NCBI GenBank assembly: GCA_002371025.1
Contig: DFFQ01000233.1
Coordinates: forward strand, 1 to 35,228
Direction of reading: 5' to 3'
From: Lachnospiraceae bacterium UBA3772
Lineage (GTDB): Bacteria > Bacillota > Clostridia > Lachnospirales > Lachnospiraceae
Length of the DNA: 35,228 nt
The notes below the pieces were generated by a model. It had not been told where the DNA came from and searched no databases. It worked only from the letters and a program-made list of their open reading frames with translations. The number at the start of each line of letters is the position of its first letter. Position 1 is the stretch's first letter. Below are positions 1 through 7,316 of the stretch, piece after piece. A program made the position numbers and the translations under genes.

Positions 1-1
1 T

Positions 2-799
2 GATTTTGAGGAATATCTTGAGTATCTATCATATTATGTAAGAAATGGCCGTGAATACCAGAATGATGCCCGTTCAAAGAAAAGAAAGCTTTGCGCCTTA
101 CGTGTATTCTTCAAATACCTTTATATGAATGATCTTATTCAGGAAAATGTTACCGAAAAGGTTAAAACCCCTAAGATCCACGATAAAGCAATTATTCGTA
201 TGGAAACCAATGAAGTGGCTGATTTTCTTGATAACGTGGAATTCGGCACAGGACTTACTGATAGACAGCTTAAATTCCATGAAAAGAATGAAAAACGTGA
301 CTTAGCGCTCCTTACTTTGATGCTCAGTACAGGCATCCGTGTATCTGAATGTGTAGGCCTTAATATTAATGATATTGATTTTGATAATTCTCGTATTAAA
401 GTCATTAGAAAAGGTGGAAATGAAGCATTTGTTTTCTTTTCAGATGAAGCTGAAACGGTTTTAAAGGATTATATCAAGTTACGTAATGAGATAATCCCAA
501 AACAAGGCTCTGAAGAAGCTTTATTTCTTTCTTCGCAAAGAAGCCGTCTTACAGCAAGATCTGTGGAAAACCTTGTTAAAAAATACGCCCGGATCACTAC
601 TCCATTAAAACATATTACGCCACATAAATTAAGGAGTACATACGGTACGGCGCTTTATCAGGAAACGGGTGATATTTATCTTGTGGCTGATGTTCTTGGG
701 CATAAGGATGTAAATACCACAAGAAAGCATTATGCAGCTATGAATGAGGATAAAAAACGAAGAAATCGTAATGTGGTAAAACTTCGTGAAAATGACTAA
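2..799 (+). CDS. Tyrosine recombinase/integrase, XerC/D/S-like (5' end outside the window)
   Basis: The frame is open from the first bases of the window, so the start lies upstream and about 265 C-terminal residues are visible. It is a site-specific DNA strand-exchange enzyme of the phage-integrase fold. The visible N-terminal part is the end of the SAM-like core-binding domain, rich in Lys and Arg. The catalytic domain carries the expected residues in order: Arg in TGIRVSE, Lys in the hairpin VIRKGGN, HKLR (the His-x-x-Arg pair), the His of LGHKDVNTT and the nucleophile Tyr in RKHYAAM. All key residues are therefore intact. The RKGGN and HKLR layout resembles chromosomal Xer-type proteins of Firmicutes, but I cannot separate a dimer-resolving Xer from an element-borne integrase. 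No attachment site or partner element gene is visible beside it, and the next gene has its own promoter. Confidence 0.88.
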   Translation, partial: DFEEYLEYLSYYVRNGREYQNDARSKKRKLCALRVFFKYLYMNDLIQENVTEKVKTPKIHDKAIIRMETNEVADFLDNVEFGTGLTDRQLKFHEKNEKRDLALLTLMLSTGIRVSECVGLNINDIDFDNSRIKVIRKGGNEAFVFFSDEAETVLKDYIKLRNEIIPKQGSEEALFLSSQRSRLTARSVENLVKKYARITTPLKHITPHKLRSTYGTALYQETGDIYLVADVLGHKDVNTTRKHYAAMNEDKKRRNRNVVKLREND

Positions 800-819
800 A
801 TATTTTGAGAAAAATCTAT

Positions 820-848
820 TTTATATATAACATTAGAAATGTTATAAT
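820..848 (+). promoter_or_regulatory. Promoter of the phospholipid operon, overlapping a palindrome
   Basis: An extended -10 box, TG-T-TATAAT, has TATAAT at 843-848. A weak -35 (TTTATA, 820-825) lies 17 bases upstream. The -10 box sits in the right arm of a perfect inverted repeat, TATAACATT (826-834) and AATGTTATA (838-846), with a 3-base centre. That placement suits a repressor operator. No run of T follows, so it is not a terminator. The first gene starts about 20 bases downstream of the likely transcription start. Confidence 0.6.
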
Positions 849-875
849 GAAAAGGATGTTGTGTAGGTAAATAAC

Positions 876-1511
876 ATGGATAAAATTAAAAAACTAAAAA
901 GAAAGTATCTTCCCAACTATGCATTAAAAGCAATGATCCTAGCCCTTGCGGTAAATTTTATTGGATATAACGGAGTTAAGTTCCTTATTCCTTATTTAAA
1001 GCTTAAAGACTTTTCTTTTGGCTTTGAGGAATCAATTCCATTTCTTCCAATCTTTATTTATATCTACCTTGGAGCATTTGCTCAATGGATCATTGGATAT
1101 TTAAGAGTTGCAAGACAGGAAAAATCTTTTGTATATGAAACTATCAGTGCTGAGATTTATGCAAAGATCATATGTATCATTTGCTTTATATTCTTACCTT
1201 GTACTTTGGCAAGACCTGATATAACTGCAACAGATTTTACATCACGTTTAACAAACTGGATGTACAGGATGGATTCACCATATAATCTGTTTCCTTCGCT
1301 CCATTGTCTTGAAAGCTGGTTCTGTGTAAGAACTGCATTTATGGGAAAGAATTACTCAAAAACATATAAGATTATATCCATCATATTCACATTGCTTGTA
1401 TTTATCTCTACTCTTGTTTTAAAACAGCATGTTTTAGTAGATGTATTTGCAGGTGTGTTGGTTTATGAGATTGGACTTAAAATAGCAAAAAGGAAACCTA
1501 TATTTAAATGA
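876..1511 (+). CDS. PAP2-superfamily membrane protein (inositol-phosphorylceramide-synthase-like phosphatase/transferase)
   Basis: A 211-residue integral membrane protein with about five or six hydrophobic segments. It carries PAP2-type active-site motifs: ARPDI at residues 112-116 (remnant of motif 1), FPSLH at 139-143 (motif 2, PSxH form) and KQHVLVD at 183-189 (motif 3, with its His and Asp). The FPSLH and KQH...D forms are typical of the branch that contains eukaryotic inositol-phosphorylceramide synthases and uncharacterised bacterial homologues, rather than of plain undecaprenyl-pyrophosphate phosphatases. The expected role is removal or transfer of a lipid phosphate head group at the membrane; the substrate is unknown. 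It is the first gene of a four-gene lipid operon and overlaps the next gene by ATGA. The ribosome site (TAGGT) is weak. A phosphatidylglycerophosphate phosphatase role is also possible. Confidence 0.8.
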   Translation: MDKIKKLKRKYLPNYALKAMILALAVNFIGYNGVKFLIPYLKLKDFSFGFEESIPFLPIFIYIYLGAFAQWIIGYLRVARQEKSFVYETISAEIYAKIICIICFIFLPCTLARPDITATDFTSRLTNWMYRMDSPYNLFPSLHCLESWFCVRTAFMGKNYSKTYKIISIIFTLLVFISTLVLKQHVLVDVFAGVLVYEIGLKIAKRKPIFK

Positions 1512-2539
1512 AAAAGAAAGTAATGTGGCAATTAGTTTCTATAGCCATTGCTTTGCTTACTATTCTGGCTGTAATGTCCCAAAGTGGAAATATGTCGCTT
1601 AGTACGCTTAAGCAATCCCTTGAAGGAGCTAATCCAGTTTATTTATTTTTGGCTGTCCTTTCTATGTTGGGTTTTATAGTATTTGAAGGGGAAGCTATTT
1701 TAGTAATCATTAAAAGTACTGGTTATAAAAGAAGTCATTGGCAGGGTCTTTTATATAGCTCGTCAGATATTTATTTTTCGGCTATTACTCCTTCAGCCTC
1801 TGGAGGACAACCGGCAAGTGCCTTTTTTATGACAAAAAGCGGCGTGCCACTTAGTGTAACCACTGCTGCTCTTCTGCTTAACCTGGTAATGTATACAGCA
1901 GCAATCCTTGTTATAGGAGCTGTATGTATCATATTTCAGCCATTAACCTTCCTGAACTTCCATGTTCCGGGAAGAATATTTATCATCATTGGTTATATCG
2001 TAATAGCCTTCCTTGGTAATACATTCTGGCTGATGTTAAAAAAGAAGAAATTATTAGAATCTATGGTGGTTAAATGTCTCAGATTCTTAAAGAAGATTAA
2101 AATATTAAGAAGAACAGACAATAAAGTCATCAAATTTAAAAAGAAAATGGATAATTACGCAGAAGCTGCAAGACAGATGTCAGGTCAGACACGCACACTT
2201 TTTTTGGTATTCTTATTTAATCTTCTGCAAAGATTATCACAATTAATGGTTCCGGTGTTTATGTATCTCGCTCTTGGGGGTAAGAAAGATAATGTATTCA
2301 CTCTCTGGGTTACACAAAGCCTAGTAACCATCGGTTCAAATTGTATGCCGATTCCTGGAGGAATGGGTGTTACAGACTACCTGATGTTAGATGGTTTTGG
2401 AAAGATCATGACTTCTGATGCAGCTTCACAGCTTGAATTACTTAGTCGTAGTCTTTCATTCTACATTTGTGTACTCATTTGTGGATTAACAATGTTGATC
2501 GGATACATTCAGATTTTAAGGAGAGAGAAGAAAAAATGA
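1508..2539 (+). CDS. Lysylphosphatidylglycerol synthase transmembrane-region / flippase-like protein (YbhN/UPF0104 family)
   Basis: A 343-residue multi-pass membrane protein with about eight hydrophobic segments. It matches the membrane half of MprF-type proteins, including the conserved stretch SAITPSASGGQPASAFF near residues 92-108 and the late MPIPGGMGVTDYL segment. The soluble aminoacyl-transferase half of MprF is missing, so no lysine transfer is expected. Members of this stand-alone group are thought to move or bind lipids, but this copy has no proven substrate. Its start overlaps the stop of the PAP2 gene by ATGA, and its own stop overlaps the pssA start in the same way, so the three genes are probably translationally coupled. 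The context points to phospholipid handling. Confidence 0.85.
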   Translation: MKKKVMWQLVSIAIALLTILAVMSQSGNMSLSTLKQSLEGANPVYLFLAVLSMLGFIVFEGEAILVIIKSTGYKRSHWQGLLYSSSDIYFSAITPSASGGQPASAFFMTKSGVPLSVTTAALLLNLVMYTAAILVIGAVCIIFQPLTFLNFHVPGRIFIIIGYIVIAFLGNTFWLMLKKKKLLESMVVKCLRFLKKIKILRRTDNKVIKFKKKMDNYAEAARQMSGQTRTLFLVFLFNLLQRLSQLMVPVFMYLALGGKKDNVFTLWVTQSLVTIGSNCMPIPGGMGVTDYLMLDGFGKIMTSDAASQLELLSRSLSFYICVLICGLTMLIGYIQILRREKKK

Positions 2540-3225
2540 TAGGTTATTTTAATTATACAGTTTGGCTTACATATTTATCACTTTTATCAGCTGTTTCAGG
2601 CATTATAATATCACTCTATGGTATGGGACATCCATATTTAGGTATGTATTGCCTTATGTTCAGTGGTTTATGTGATGCTTTTGATGGCAGAGTTGCTCGT
2701 ACAAAGAAAGACAGAACTGAAGCGGAATGCAAATTTGGTATTCAGATTGATTCATTATCAGATTTAGTTGCATTTGGAATTCTTCCTGTTTGTATTGGTA
2801 TTGCTATGATAATTTCAGGACCAGGCCTTGAAGGGATCCCACATATTGCATTTAAAAAGCTTCATTGGGTAACAGTGGCTTTAGTTATCCTTATCATGCT
2901 TTTCTATGCTCTTACAGCTATGATAAGACTTGCGTATTTCAATGTAGTTGAAGAAGAAAGACAAAAGTCTGAAGGAGGATGCAGAAAGACTTATATAGGC
3001 CTTCCTGTTACAGCATCAGCACTTGTATTTCCTACTATCCTTCTTATTCAGTATGTTACACCTATGGATGTTACACCATTATATTTCTTATTCATGCTTC
3101 TTACTGCTATCTTATTTATATCCAAGATAAATGTTAAGAAACCTGGATTAAAAGGAATCCTTATAATGGTTGGTTTTGGACTTGTAGAAGCTATCCTTAT
3201 AGCTCTGAGGTACCCACGTGGATAA
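2536..3225 (+). CDS. pssA: CDP-diacylglycerol-serine O-phosphatidyltransferase (phosphatidylserine synthase)
   Basis: Transfers the phosphatidyl group of CDP-diacylglycerol to L-serine in the membrane, giving phosphatidylserine for the Psd enzyme encoded next. The CDP-alcohol phosphotransferase motif lies at residues 47-76: CDAFDGRVAR, then FGIQIDSLSD. The four Asp residues (D47, D50, D72, D76) are all present. The spacer between AR and G is 12 residues rather than the usual 8. The protein has 229 residues with several membrane helices. An upstream in-frame ATG at 2467 is open but lies inside the preceding gene. I chose the ATG at 2536 because GGAGAGAGAAG precedes it and because it makes an ATGA overlap with the upstream stop, as elsewhere in this operon. 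Serine specificity is inferred mainly from the psd neighbour. Confidence 0.9.
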   Translation: MIGYFNYTVWLTYLSLLSAVSGIIISLYGMGHPYLGMYCLMFSGLCDAFDGRVARTKKDRTEAECKFGIQIDSLSDLVAFGILPVCIGIAMIISGPGLEGIPHIAFKKLHWVTVALVILIMLFYALTAMIRLAYFNVVEEERQKSEGGCRKTYIGLPVTASALVFPTILLIQYVTPMDVTPLYFLFMLLTAILFISKINVKKPGLKGILIMVGFGLVEAILIALRYPRG

Positions 3226-4036
3226 GATATTAAACTTTTTATATACAACATTTACCGGCAGGGTTATCCTTAAAGGACTTACAGCAAAGAAGGTATCAAA
3301 AGCCTGTGGTGCATTTCTTGATTCACCTATGTCAAAGCCTTTAATTAAGCCTTTTGTCGAAAAAAATGATATCGATCTTTCTATATGTGAAAGAGATAAA
3401 GCAGCTGATTATGATAATTTTAATGACTTTTTCACCAGACAATTAAAGGATGGTGAAAGACCTATAGGACAGGATGAAACAAGACTTATAGCTCCTTCAG
3501 ACGGTCTTTTATCTGCTTATATTATAACTGAAGGACTTGTAATTCCTGTTAAAAGAAGTTGTTACAGAGTAAGCGATCTGCTTCACTCAAAGAAATTAGC
3601 TAAAGAATATAATGGTGGTCTTTGCCTTGTTTATCGTCTTTCTGTAAAGCATTATCATAGATATGTCTACGCAGAAAGTGGTATTAAAGGAAAAAATCAT
3701 AGGATAAATGGCATACTTCATACGGTTCAGCCTATTGCTTTAAGACATGTACCAGTTTTTACTGAGAATCAAAGAGAATTTGTACAGATAAAAACAAAGA
3801 ACTTTGGAAAGATAATCCAGATGGAAGTTGGTGCTCTTTTAGTTGGAAAAATAAAGAATCATCACCTTGGAATAAAGAATGTAAAGCGTGGCGAAGAAAA
3901 AGGATTCTTTAAGTATGGTGGTTCTACTATCATAGTTCTTATAAAGAAAGATCATATTGGAAATATAGATCCAAAGTATTATATTAATACATTACATAAT
4001 ATTGAGACACCTGTTAAAATGGGTCAATATTTATAA
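3218..4036 (+). CDS. psd: Phosphatidylserine decarboxylase proenzyme
   Basis: Decarboxylates phosphatidylserine to phosphatidylethanolamine at the membrane and finishes the pathway begun by pssA. The protein has 272 residues. The self-cleavage and pyruvoyl-forming motif is KYGGST, with GGST at 234-237. The family usually has LGST; GGST is a known variant. Cleavage before Ser236 would give a large beta chain and a short alpha chain of about 37 residues. The other members of the processing triad are visible: Asp95 in APSDG and His147 in KHYHRY. The start is a GTG that overlaps the end of pssA by 8 bases, with GAGG upstream; no ATG near it fits as well. It is the last gene of the operon and is followed directly by a strong terminator. 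Confidence 0.95.
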   Translation: MDKILNFLYTTFTGRVILKGLTAKKVSKACGAFLDSPMSKPLIKPFVEKNDIDLSICERDKAADYDNFNDFFTRQLKDGERPIGQDETRLIAPSDGLLSAYIITEGLVIPVKRSCYRVSDLLHSKKLAKEYNGGLCLVYRLSVKHYHRYVYAESGIKGKNHRINGILHTVQPIALRHVPVFTENQREFVQIKTKNFGKIIQMEVGALLVGKIKNHHLGIKNVKRGEEKGFFKYGGSTIIVLIKKDHIGNIDPKYYINTLHNIETPVKMGQYL

Positions 4037-4073
4037 AAAATAACTCCGCAAAAATCCTGCGGAGTTATTTTTT
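4035..4073. terminator. Bidirectional rho-independent terminator
   Basis: Arms ATAACTCCGCA (4040-4050) and TGCGGAGTTAT (4058-4068) form an 11-bp stem with a 7-base loop. A-runs on the left and T-runs on the right make it usable on both strands, so it ends both the phospholipid operon (plus) and the small Sel1-like gene (minus). Confidence 0.92.
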
Positions 4074-4314
4074 ATTTATTTAATTCTTCTAAAACTTTTG
4101 CAGCAAGCTCACTTCCATGATTTGAAGCGTATGTGGCCCATTTTCTTGCTTTTTCATGATTTACCTCACATTCATATTTACCTGTAAGATAACCTTCTGC
4201 AAGAAAGGCGGCTGCTTCTATATCTCCAACAGCTGCTCTGTCTATAAAATCAAATTTGGTATTAGGTTTAAATTTAACTTTGCACTGACCCGGCTTTGTC
4301 TGAAAAATATGCAT
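4072..4314 (-). CDS. Small protein with one Sel1-like repeat
   Basis: An 80-residue soluble protein with no signal peptide or membrane segment. Residues 30-72 (from GDIEAAAFLAEGYLTG to NHGSELA) follow the Sel1/TPR-like helix-pair pattern of small-residue and aromatic spacing, ending in the typical ASNHGSELA turn. Such repeats bind other proteins, but one repeat gives no specific function. The reading frame is supported by AGGAG seven bases before the ATG and by a terminator placed exactly at its end. The first 25 residues are basic and match nothing I recognise. It sits alone between two hairpins. A weak promoter (TTGCCT, 18 bases, TATCAT) is possible at 4367-4396. Confidence 0.65.
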   Translation of the reverse strand: MHIFQTKPGQCKVKFKPNTKFDFIDRAAVGDIEAAAFLAEGYLTGKYECEVNHEKARKWATYASNHGSELAAKVLEELNK

Positions 4315-4334
4315 TTCTTTTCTCCTAAAATTAA

Positions 4335-4366
4335 ATAAAACGTTCGTACTATAACGAACGTTTTAT
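4335..4366 (-). terminator. Hairpin: terminator of the kinase-like gene, possibly also an operator
   Basis: A perfect 13-bp inverted repeat, ATAAAACGTTCGT (4335-4347) and ACGAACGTTTTAT (4354-4366), with a 6-base centre. On the minus strand the second arm runs into a T-rich tail (TTTTATTTAATTTT), which suits termination after the gene ending at 4399. It also lies just before the ribosome site of the Sel1-like gene and next to its possible -10 box, so an operator role is an alternative. Confidence 0.65.
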
Positions 4367-4398
4367 ATGATAGCATATTTATTATATTATAGGCAATA

Positions 4399-5016
4399 CT
4401 ATTTTTTTGTGATCTCTATAATAAGATCAGCTAAAGATTCAGCATCCATAAGTGTTGTATTAAGACAACAGTCATAGGATTCGATATTCCCCCATTTCAT
4501 AGATGTATAATAATTAAAATATGAAGCTCTGGCTTTATCTTCTTTTACGATCTGATCCTTGGCTTTCTTTTCATCAAGATTGAATCTTTCCATTACAATC
4601 TTTATACGTTCTTCAAGAGGTGCATAAAGAAAGAAATTATATACATTGTTAAACTCTCTTAAAACATAATTAGAACAACGTCCAATGATTACACAGGATT
4701 CATTCTTTGCAATGTTTTGAATGGTATTATAGGTTGCCATAAAAGCCTTCTGGTTTATATTCATTCCATAACCGGAACTATCAAATGAATAAGCAAATGC
4801 ATATGGATCCATTACAACTGAATATAAAAAGCTGTTAGTTGGTTTTTCATCCATTTCATCTAAAAGATCTTCCCAGAGTCCTGATTCCTTGGCTGCTTTC
4901 TTTATAAGCTGCTTATCATAACAGGTTACTCCAAGTTTTTTTGCTACTAATTCACCTATCTGTCTACCGTTGCTTCCAAATTGTCTTCCAATAGTAATAA
5001 TCTTATTCTCAGCCAT
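4399..5016 (-). CDS. Cytidylate-kinase-like family protein
   Basis: A 205-residue P-loop protein. The N-terminus, IITIGRQFGSNGRQIG (residues 6-21), is the variant nucleotide-binding loop of the cytidylate-kinase-like group. CYDKQLIKKAA follows at 32-42 and VIIGRCSNYVL about two thirds along, the pattern seen in this family in Clostridia. Family knowledge suggests an (d)CMP- or nucleoside-phosphate-kinase fold, but substrates are untested for most members and this is not the canonical cmk. The ribosome site is AGGGGTG. A promoter (CTGACA, 17 bases, TACAAT at 5079-5107) sits in the 3' end of the patatin gene, so it can be expressed apart from the operon upstream. An imperfect hairpin lies in the short leader (5041-5074). 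Confidence 0.88.
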   Translation of the reverse strand: MAENKIITIGRQFGSNGRQIGELVAKKLGVTCYDKQLIKKAAKESGLWEDLLDEMDEKPTNSFLYSVVMDPYAFAYSFDSSGYGMNINQKAFMATYNTIQNIAKNESCVIIGRCSNYVLREFNNVYNFFLYAPLEERIKIVMERFNLDEKKAKDQIVKEDKARASYFNYYTSMKWGNIESYDCCLNTTLMDAESLADLIIEITKK

Positions 5017-5078
5017 ATCGTAACACCCCTAACTTGATATTTTATCCGGGAAATATAAGAACCTCCCTGATAAATCCT

Positions 5079-5107
5079 ATTGTATCATATATCTTTATAT
5101 TTGTCAG
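5079..5107 (-). promoter_or_regulatory. Predicted promoter for the cytidylate-kinase-like gene
   Basis: On the minus strand CTGACA (5102-5107) and TACAAT (5079-5084) are separated by exactly 17 bases. The -35 box lies inside the last codons of the patatin gene. The leader that follows contains an inverted repeat, TTTATC at 5041-5046 with GATAAA at 5069-5074, extended by GGGA/TCCC after one mismatch. Confidence 0.5.
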
Positions 5108-6050
5108 CGATTTTATTGAAATAATCCAAGTTGTCAGACACGCTCTTTGAAAGATCATTCATCCTCTTTTCCTGACTGCAGGTATTGATAATGAAATTAT
5201 AATCATTTTCTGCAATGGTCTTTTCCATCTCGATATAAATAGGATCCTTTTCAAACTTGGTCTTTACTGCTCTTTCACCATCTTTTTGTCCAAGTTTAAA
5301 CTTAATCTTCTTATCATCATCAAGGAAATTAAGAGTTCCGGTAAGAAGATCTCCTAAGTCATGACTAGGGCTGATCTCAGTAAATTCTGCATCTTTATAG
5401 GCTGATGTATCTACAGTTTTACCATAACTAAGAGATATTATTATGAACTTCCTTATTCCCTTCTTATAAAGCGGCTCAATAGGATTATTATCGCATATTC
5501 CGCCATCTCTATATTTCCTTTCGTCTATAAGCACTGGTTCATAGATTACCGGGAGTGCTGTTGAAGCCATAAGATATTTCTTTAAGTTTTCTTCAGATGA
5601 ATTGTCTACCTTGATATATTTTACCTTATATGGTTCTTCAGTAATATCTGTCATGGAAAAATAGATATCATATTTGCTTTTCTTTATTACTTTCTGATCT
5701 ATATAGGTATCAAATAAACGGTTCATTTCATCTCTGGAGAAAAACGGACGGCTGTCTTTTATCATCTTAAGATCAAAGTCAAATACCACATCCATATCTA
5801 TATCATCCCAGATCTTTTGAAGTAGTTCTGGATCTTGCATAGCGTATATTACTGCATTTACAGCGCCTATTGATGCCCCTGATATAGCTGTAACATTTTT
5901 CAAGATACCTGCATCATCCAGGGCTTTAAGAACTCCGGCCTGATAAGCACCTTTTCCGCCGCCGCCAGATAATACAAGACCTATCTTTTCTGTTTTTTCT
6001 GTTTTTTCTGTTTCTTCAATATTTTCATTATCTAGTTTTTTTTCTGCCAT
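5085..6050 (-). CDS. Patatin-like phospholipase family protein
   Basis: A 321-residue serine hydrolase of the patatin fold, expected to cleave acyl chains from phospholipids or other lipids. The oxyanion loop GGGGKG is at residues 29-34, the nucleophile elbow GASIG at 58-62 (Ser60) and the DGG motif at 182-184 (Asp182), so the Ser-Asp dyad is complete. There is no signal peptide or membrane helix, so it is probably cytoplasmic. The first 22 residues are charged and carry a short TEK repeat coded by three 9-base DNA copies. The ribosome site GGGGGA is strong. It follows proA by 21 bases in the same direction, suggesting cotranscription. The natural substrate cannot be read from the sequence. 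Confidence 0.93.
   Translation of the reverse strand: MAEKKLDNENIEETEKTEKTEKIGLVLSGGGGKGAYQAGVLKALDDAGILKNVTAISGASIGAVNAVIYAMQDPELLQKIWDDIDMDVVFDFDLKMIKDSRPFFSRDEMNRLFDTYIDQKVIKKSKYDIYFSMTDITEEPYKVKYIKVDNSSEENLKKYLMASTALPVIYEPVLIDERKYRDGGICDNNPIEPLYKKGIRKFIIISLSYGKTVDTSAYKDAEFTEISPSHDLGDLLTGTLNFLDDDKKIKFKLGQKDGERAVKTKFEKDPIYIEMEKTIAENDYNFIINTCSQEKRMNDLSKSVSDNLDYFNKIADKYKDI
5986..6012. repeat. Three tandem copies of a 9-base unit
   Basis: The unit TTTTCTGTT occurs three times without change. On the minus strand it encodes the TEKTEKTEK run near the N-terminus of the patatin-like protein. A gain or loss of a unit would keep the frame. Confidence 0.9.
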
Positions 6051-6071
6051 AAATAATCCCCCATTAAGTTT

Positions 6072-7316
6072 CTATCTTATCTGCCCATCTCCATAGATCA
6101 TATATTTTGATGATGTAAGTGCAAGAAGTCCCATAGGTCCTCTGGCATGTAACTTCTGAGTAGAAATTCCGATTTCAGCACCAAAACCGAATTCAAAACC
6201 ATCTGTGAAACGTGTAGATGCATTTACATATACACAGGCAGAATCGATCTGCTTTAAGAACATCTGAGAAGAATTATAATCCTCTGTGATGATTGATTCT
6301 GAATGTCCAGTGCTGTATTTATTGATATGAGCAATGGCTTCTTCAATAGAATCAACGATCTTTACAGAGATCTTCTTTGCAAGATATTCTGTTGCATAGT
6401 CTTCAGAATCTGCAGGAACGATAAGATTGCTGATGGACTGAGACTCTTCATCTCCTCTCATCTCAACTTCATCGCTTATAAGGTCTGCTGCAATAAGAGG
6501 AAGCGCTTTTTCAGCAATATCCTTATGAATTACAAGAGATTCGGCTGCATTACATACTCCAAGTCTCTGAAGCTTTGCATTTCTTATAATCTTAATTGCT
6601 TTATCAATATCTGCATATTTATCTACATAAATATGGCAGTTACCAGTACCTGTCTCAATTACTGGAACTGTTGCATTCATAACTACATTCTGTATAAGTC
6701 CCTTACCACCTCTTGGAATAAGAAGATCAAGATAATCATTCTGTTTCATTAAAGAATTAACTATCTCTCTATCTGTGTTATCAATAAGGATTACTGCATC
6801 CTCACATACTTCTGCTTTACTTAGTCCATCTCTTATGATACCAGCAAGGGCAATATTAGAATTTATTGAATCAGAACCACCACGAAGTACTGCTGCATTT
6901 CCAGATTTAAAGCAGAGCGCAAATGAATCTACTGTAACATTAGGACGTGATTCATAAATGATACCGATAACACCCATTGGAACTCTTACCTGTTCAACGA
7001 TAAGTCCATTTGGACGTACCTTTCTAAGAAGTCCTTCACCAACTGGATCATCTAACTGAGCAATCTGTCTTACGCCTTCTGCCATAGCTTCAATTCTTTC
7101 GTCAGTAAGACGTAATCTGTCTAAAAGAGAATCTGGCATTCCATTTTCTTCACCATTAGAAAGATCAATTTTATTTGCTTTGATGATCTCTGATTTTCTA
7201 TCGCATAATTCATCTGCCACCATAAGAAGAGCTTTATTCTTCTTAAGTGTGCCCAAGTTAGCCATTTCAACTGAGGCTGTCTTTGCTCTCTCTAATAAAC
7301 TGATAAGATCGTACAT
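6072..7316 (-). CDS. proA: Glutamate-5-semialdehyde dehydrogenase (gamma-glutamyl phosphate reductase)
   Basis: Reduces gamma-glutamyl phosphate to glutamate-5-semialdehyde with NADPH, the second step of proline synthesis. The protein has 414 residues, normal for the family. Family segments include GVIGIIYESRPNVTVD (116-131), LRGGSDSINSN and LLIPRGGKGLI. The catalytic Cys255 lies in LQRLGVCNAAES, and the ending LHARGPMGLLALTS is typical. An in-frame ATG six codons upstream (7334) is open, but the ATG at 7316 has GGGAGGA at ideal spacing, so I use the shorter start. The gene then overlaps the end of the upstream folate gene by 50 bases. ProB, which supplies its unstable substrate, is one gene upstream. 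Confidence 0.97.
   Translation of the reverse strand: MYDLISLLERAKTASVEMANLGTLKKNKALLMVADELCDRKSEIIKANKIDLSNGEENGMPDSLLDRLRLTDERIEAMAEGVRQIAQLDDPVGEGLLRKVRPNGLIVEQVRVPMGVIGIIYESRPNVTVDSFALCFKSGNAAVLRGGSDSINSNIALAGIIRDGLSKAEVCEDAVILIDNTDREIVNSLMKQNDYLDLLIPRGGKGLIQNVVMNATVPVIETGTGNCHIYVDKYADIDKAIKIIRNAKLQRLGVCNAAESLVIHKDIAEKALPLIAADLISDEVEMRGDEESQSISNLIVPADSEDYATEYLAKKISVKIVDSIEEAIAHINKYSTGHSESIITEDYNSSQMFLKQIDSACVYVNASTRFTDGFEFGFGAEIGISTQKLHARGPMGLLALTSSKYMIYGDGQIR

Noticed and set aside
6303..6752. A 149-codon open frame on the plus strand
   Set aside because: It lies wholly antisense within proA, has no ribosome site and reads as low-complexity Ile/Cys/Asn sequence.
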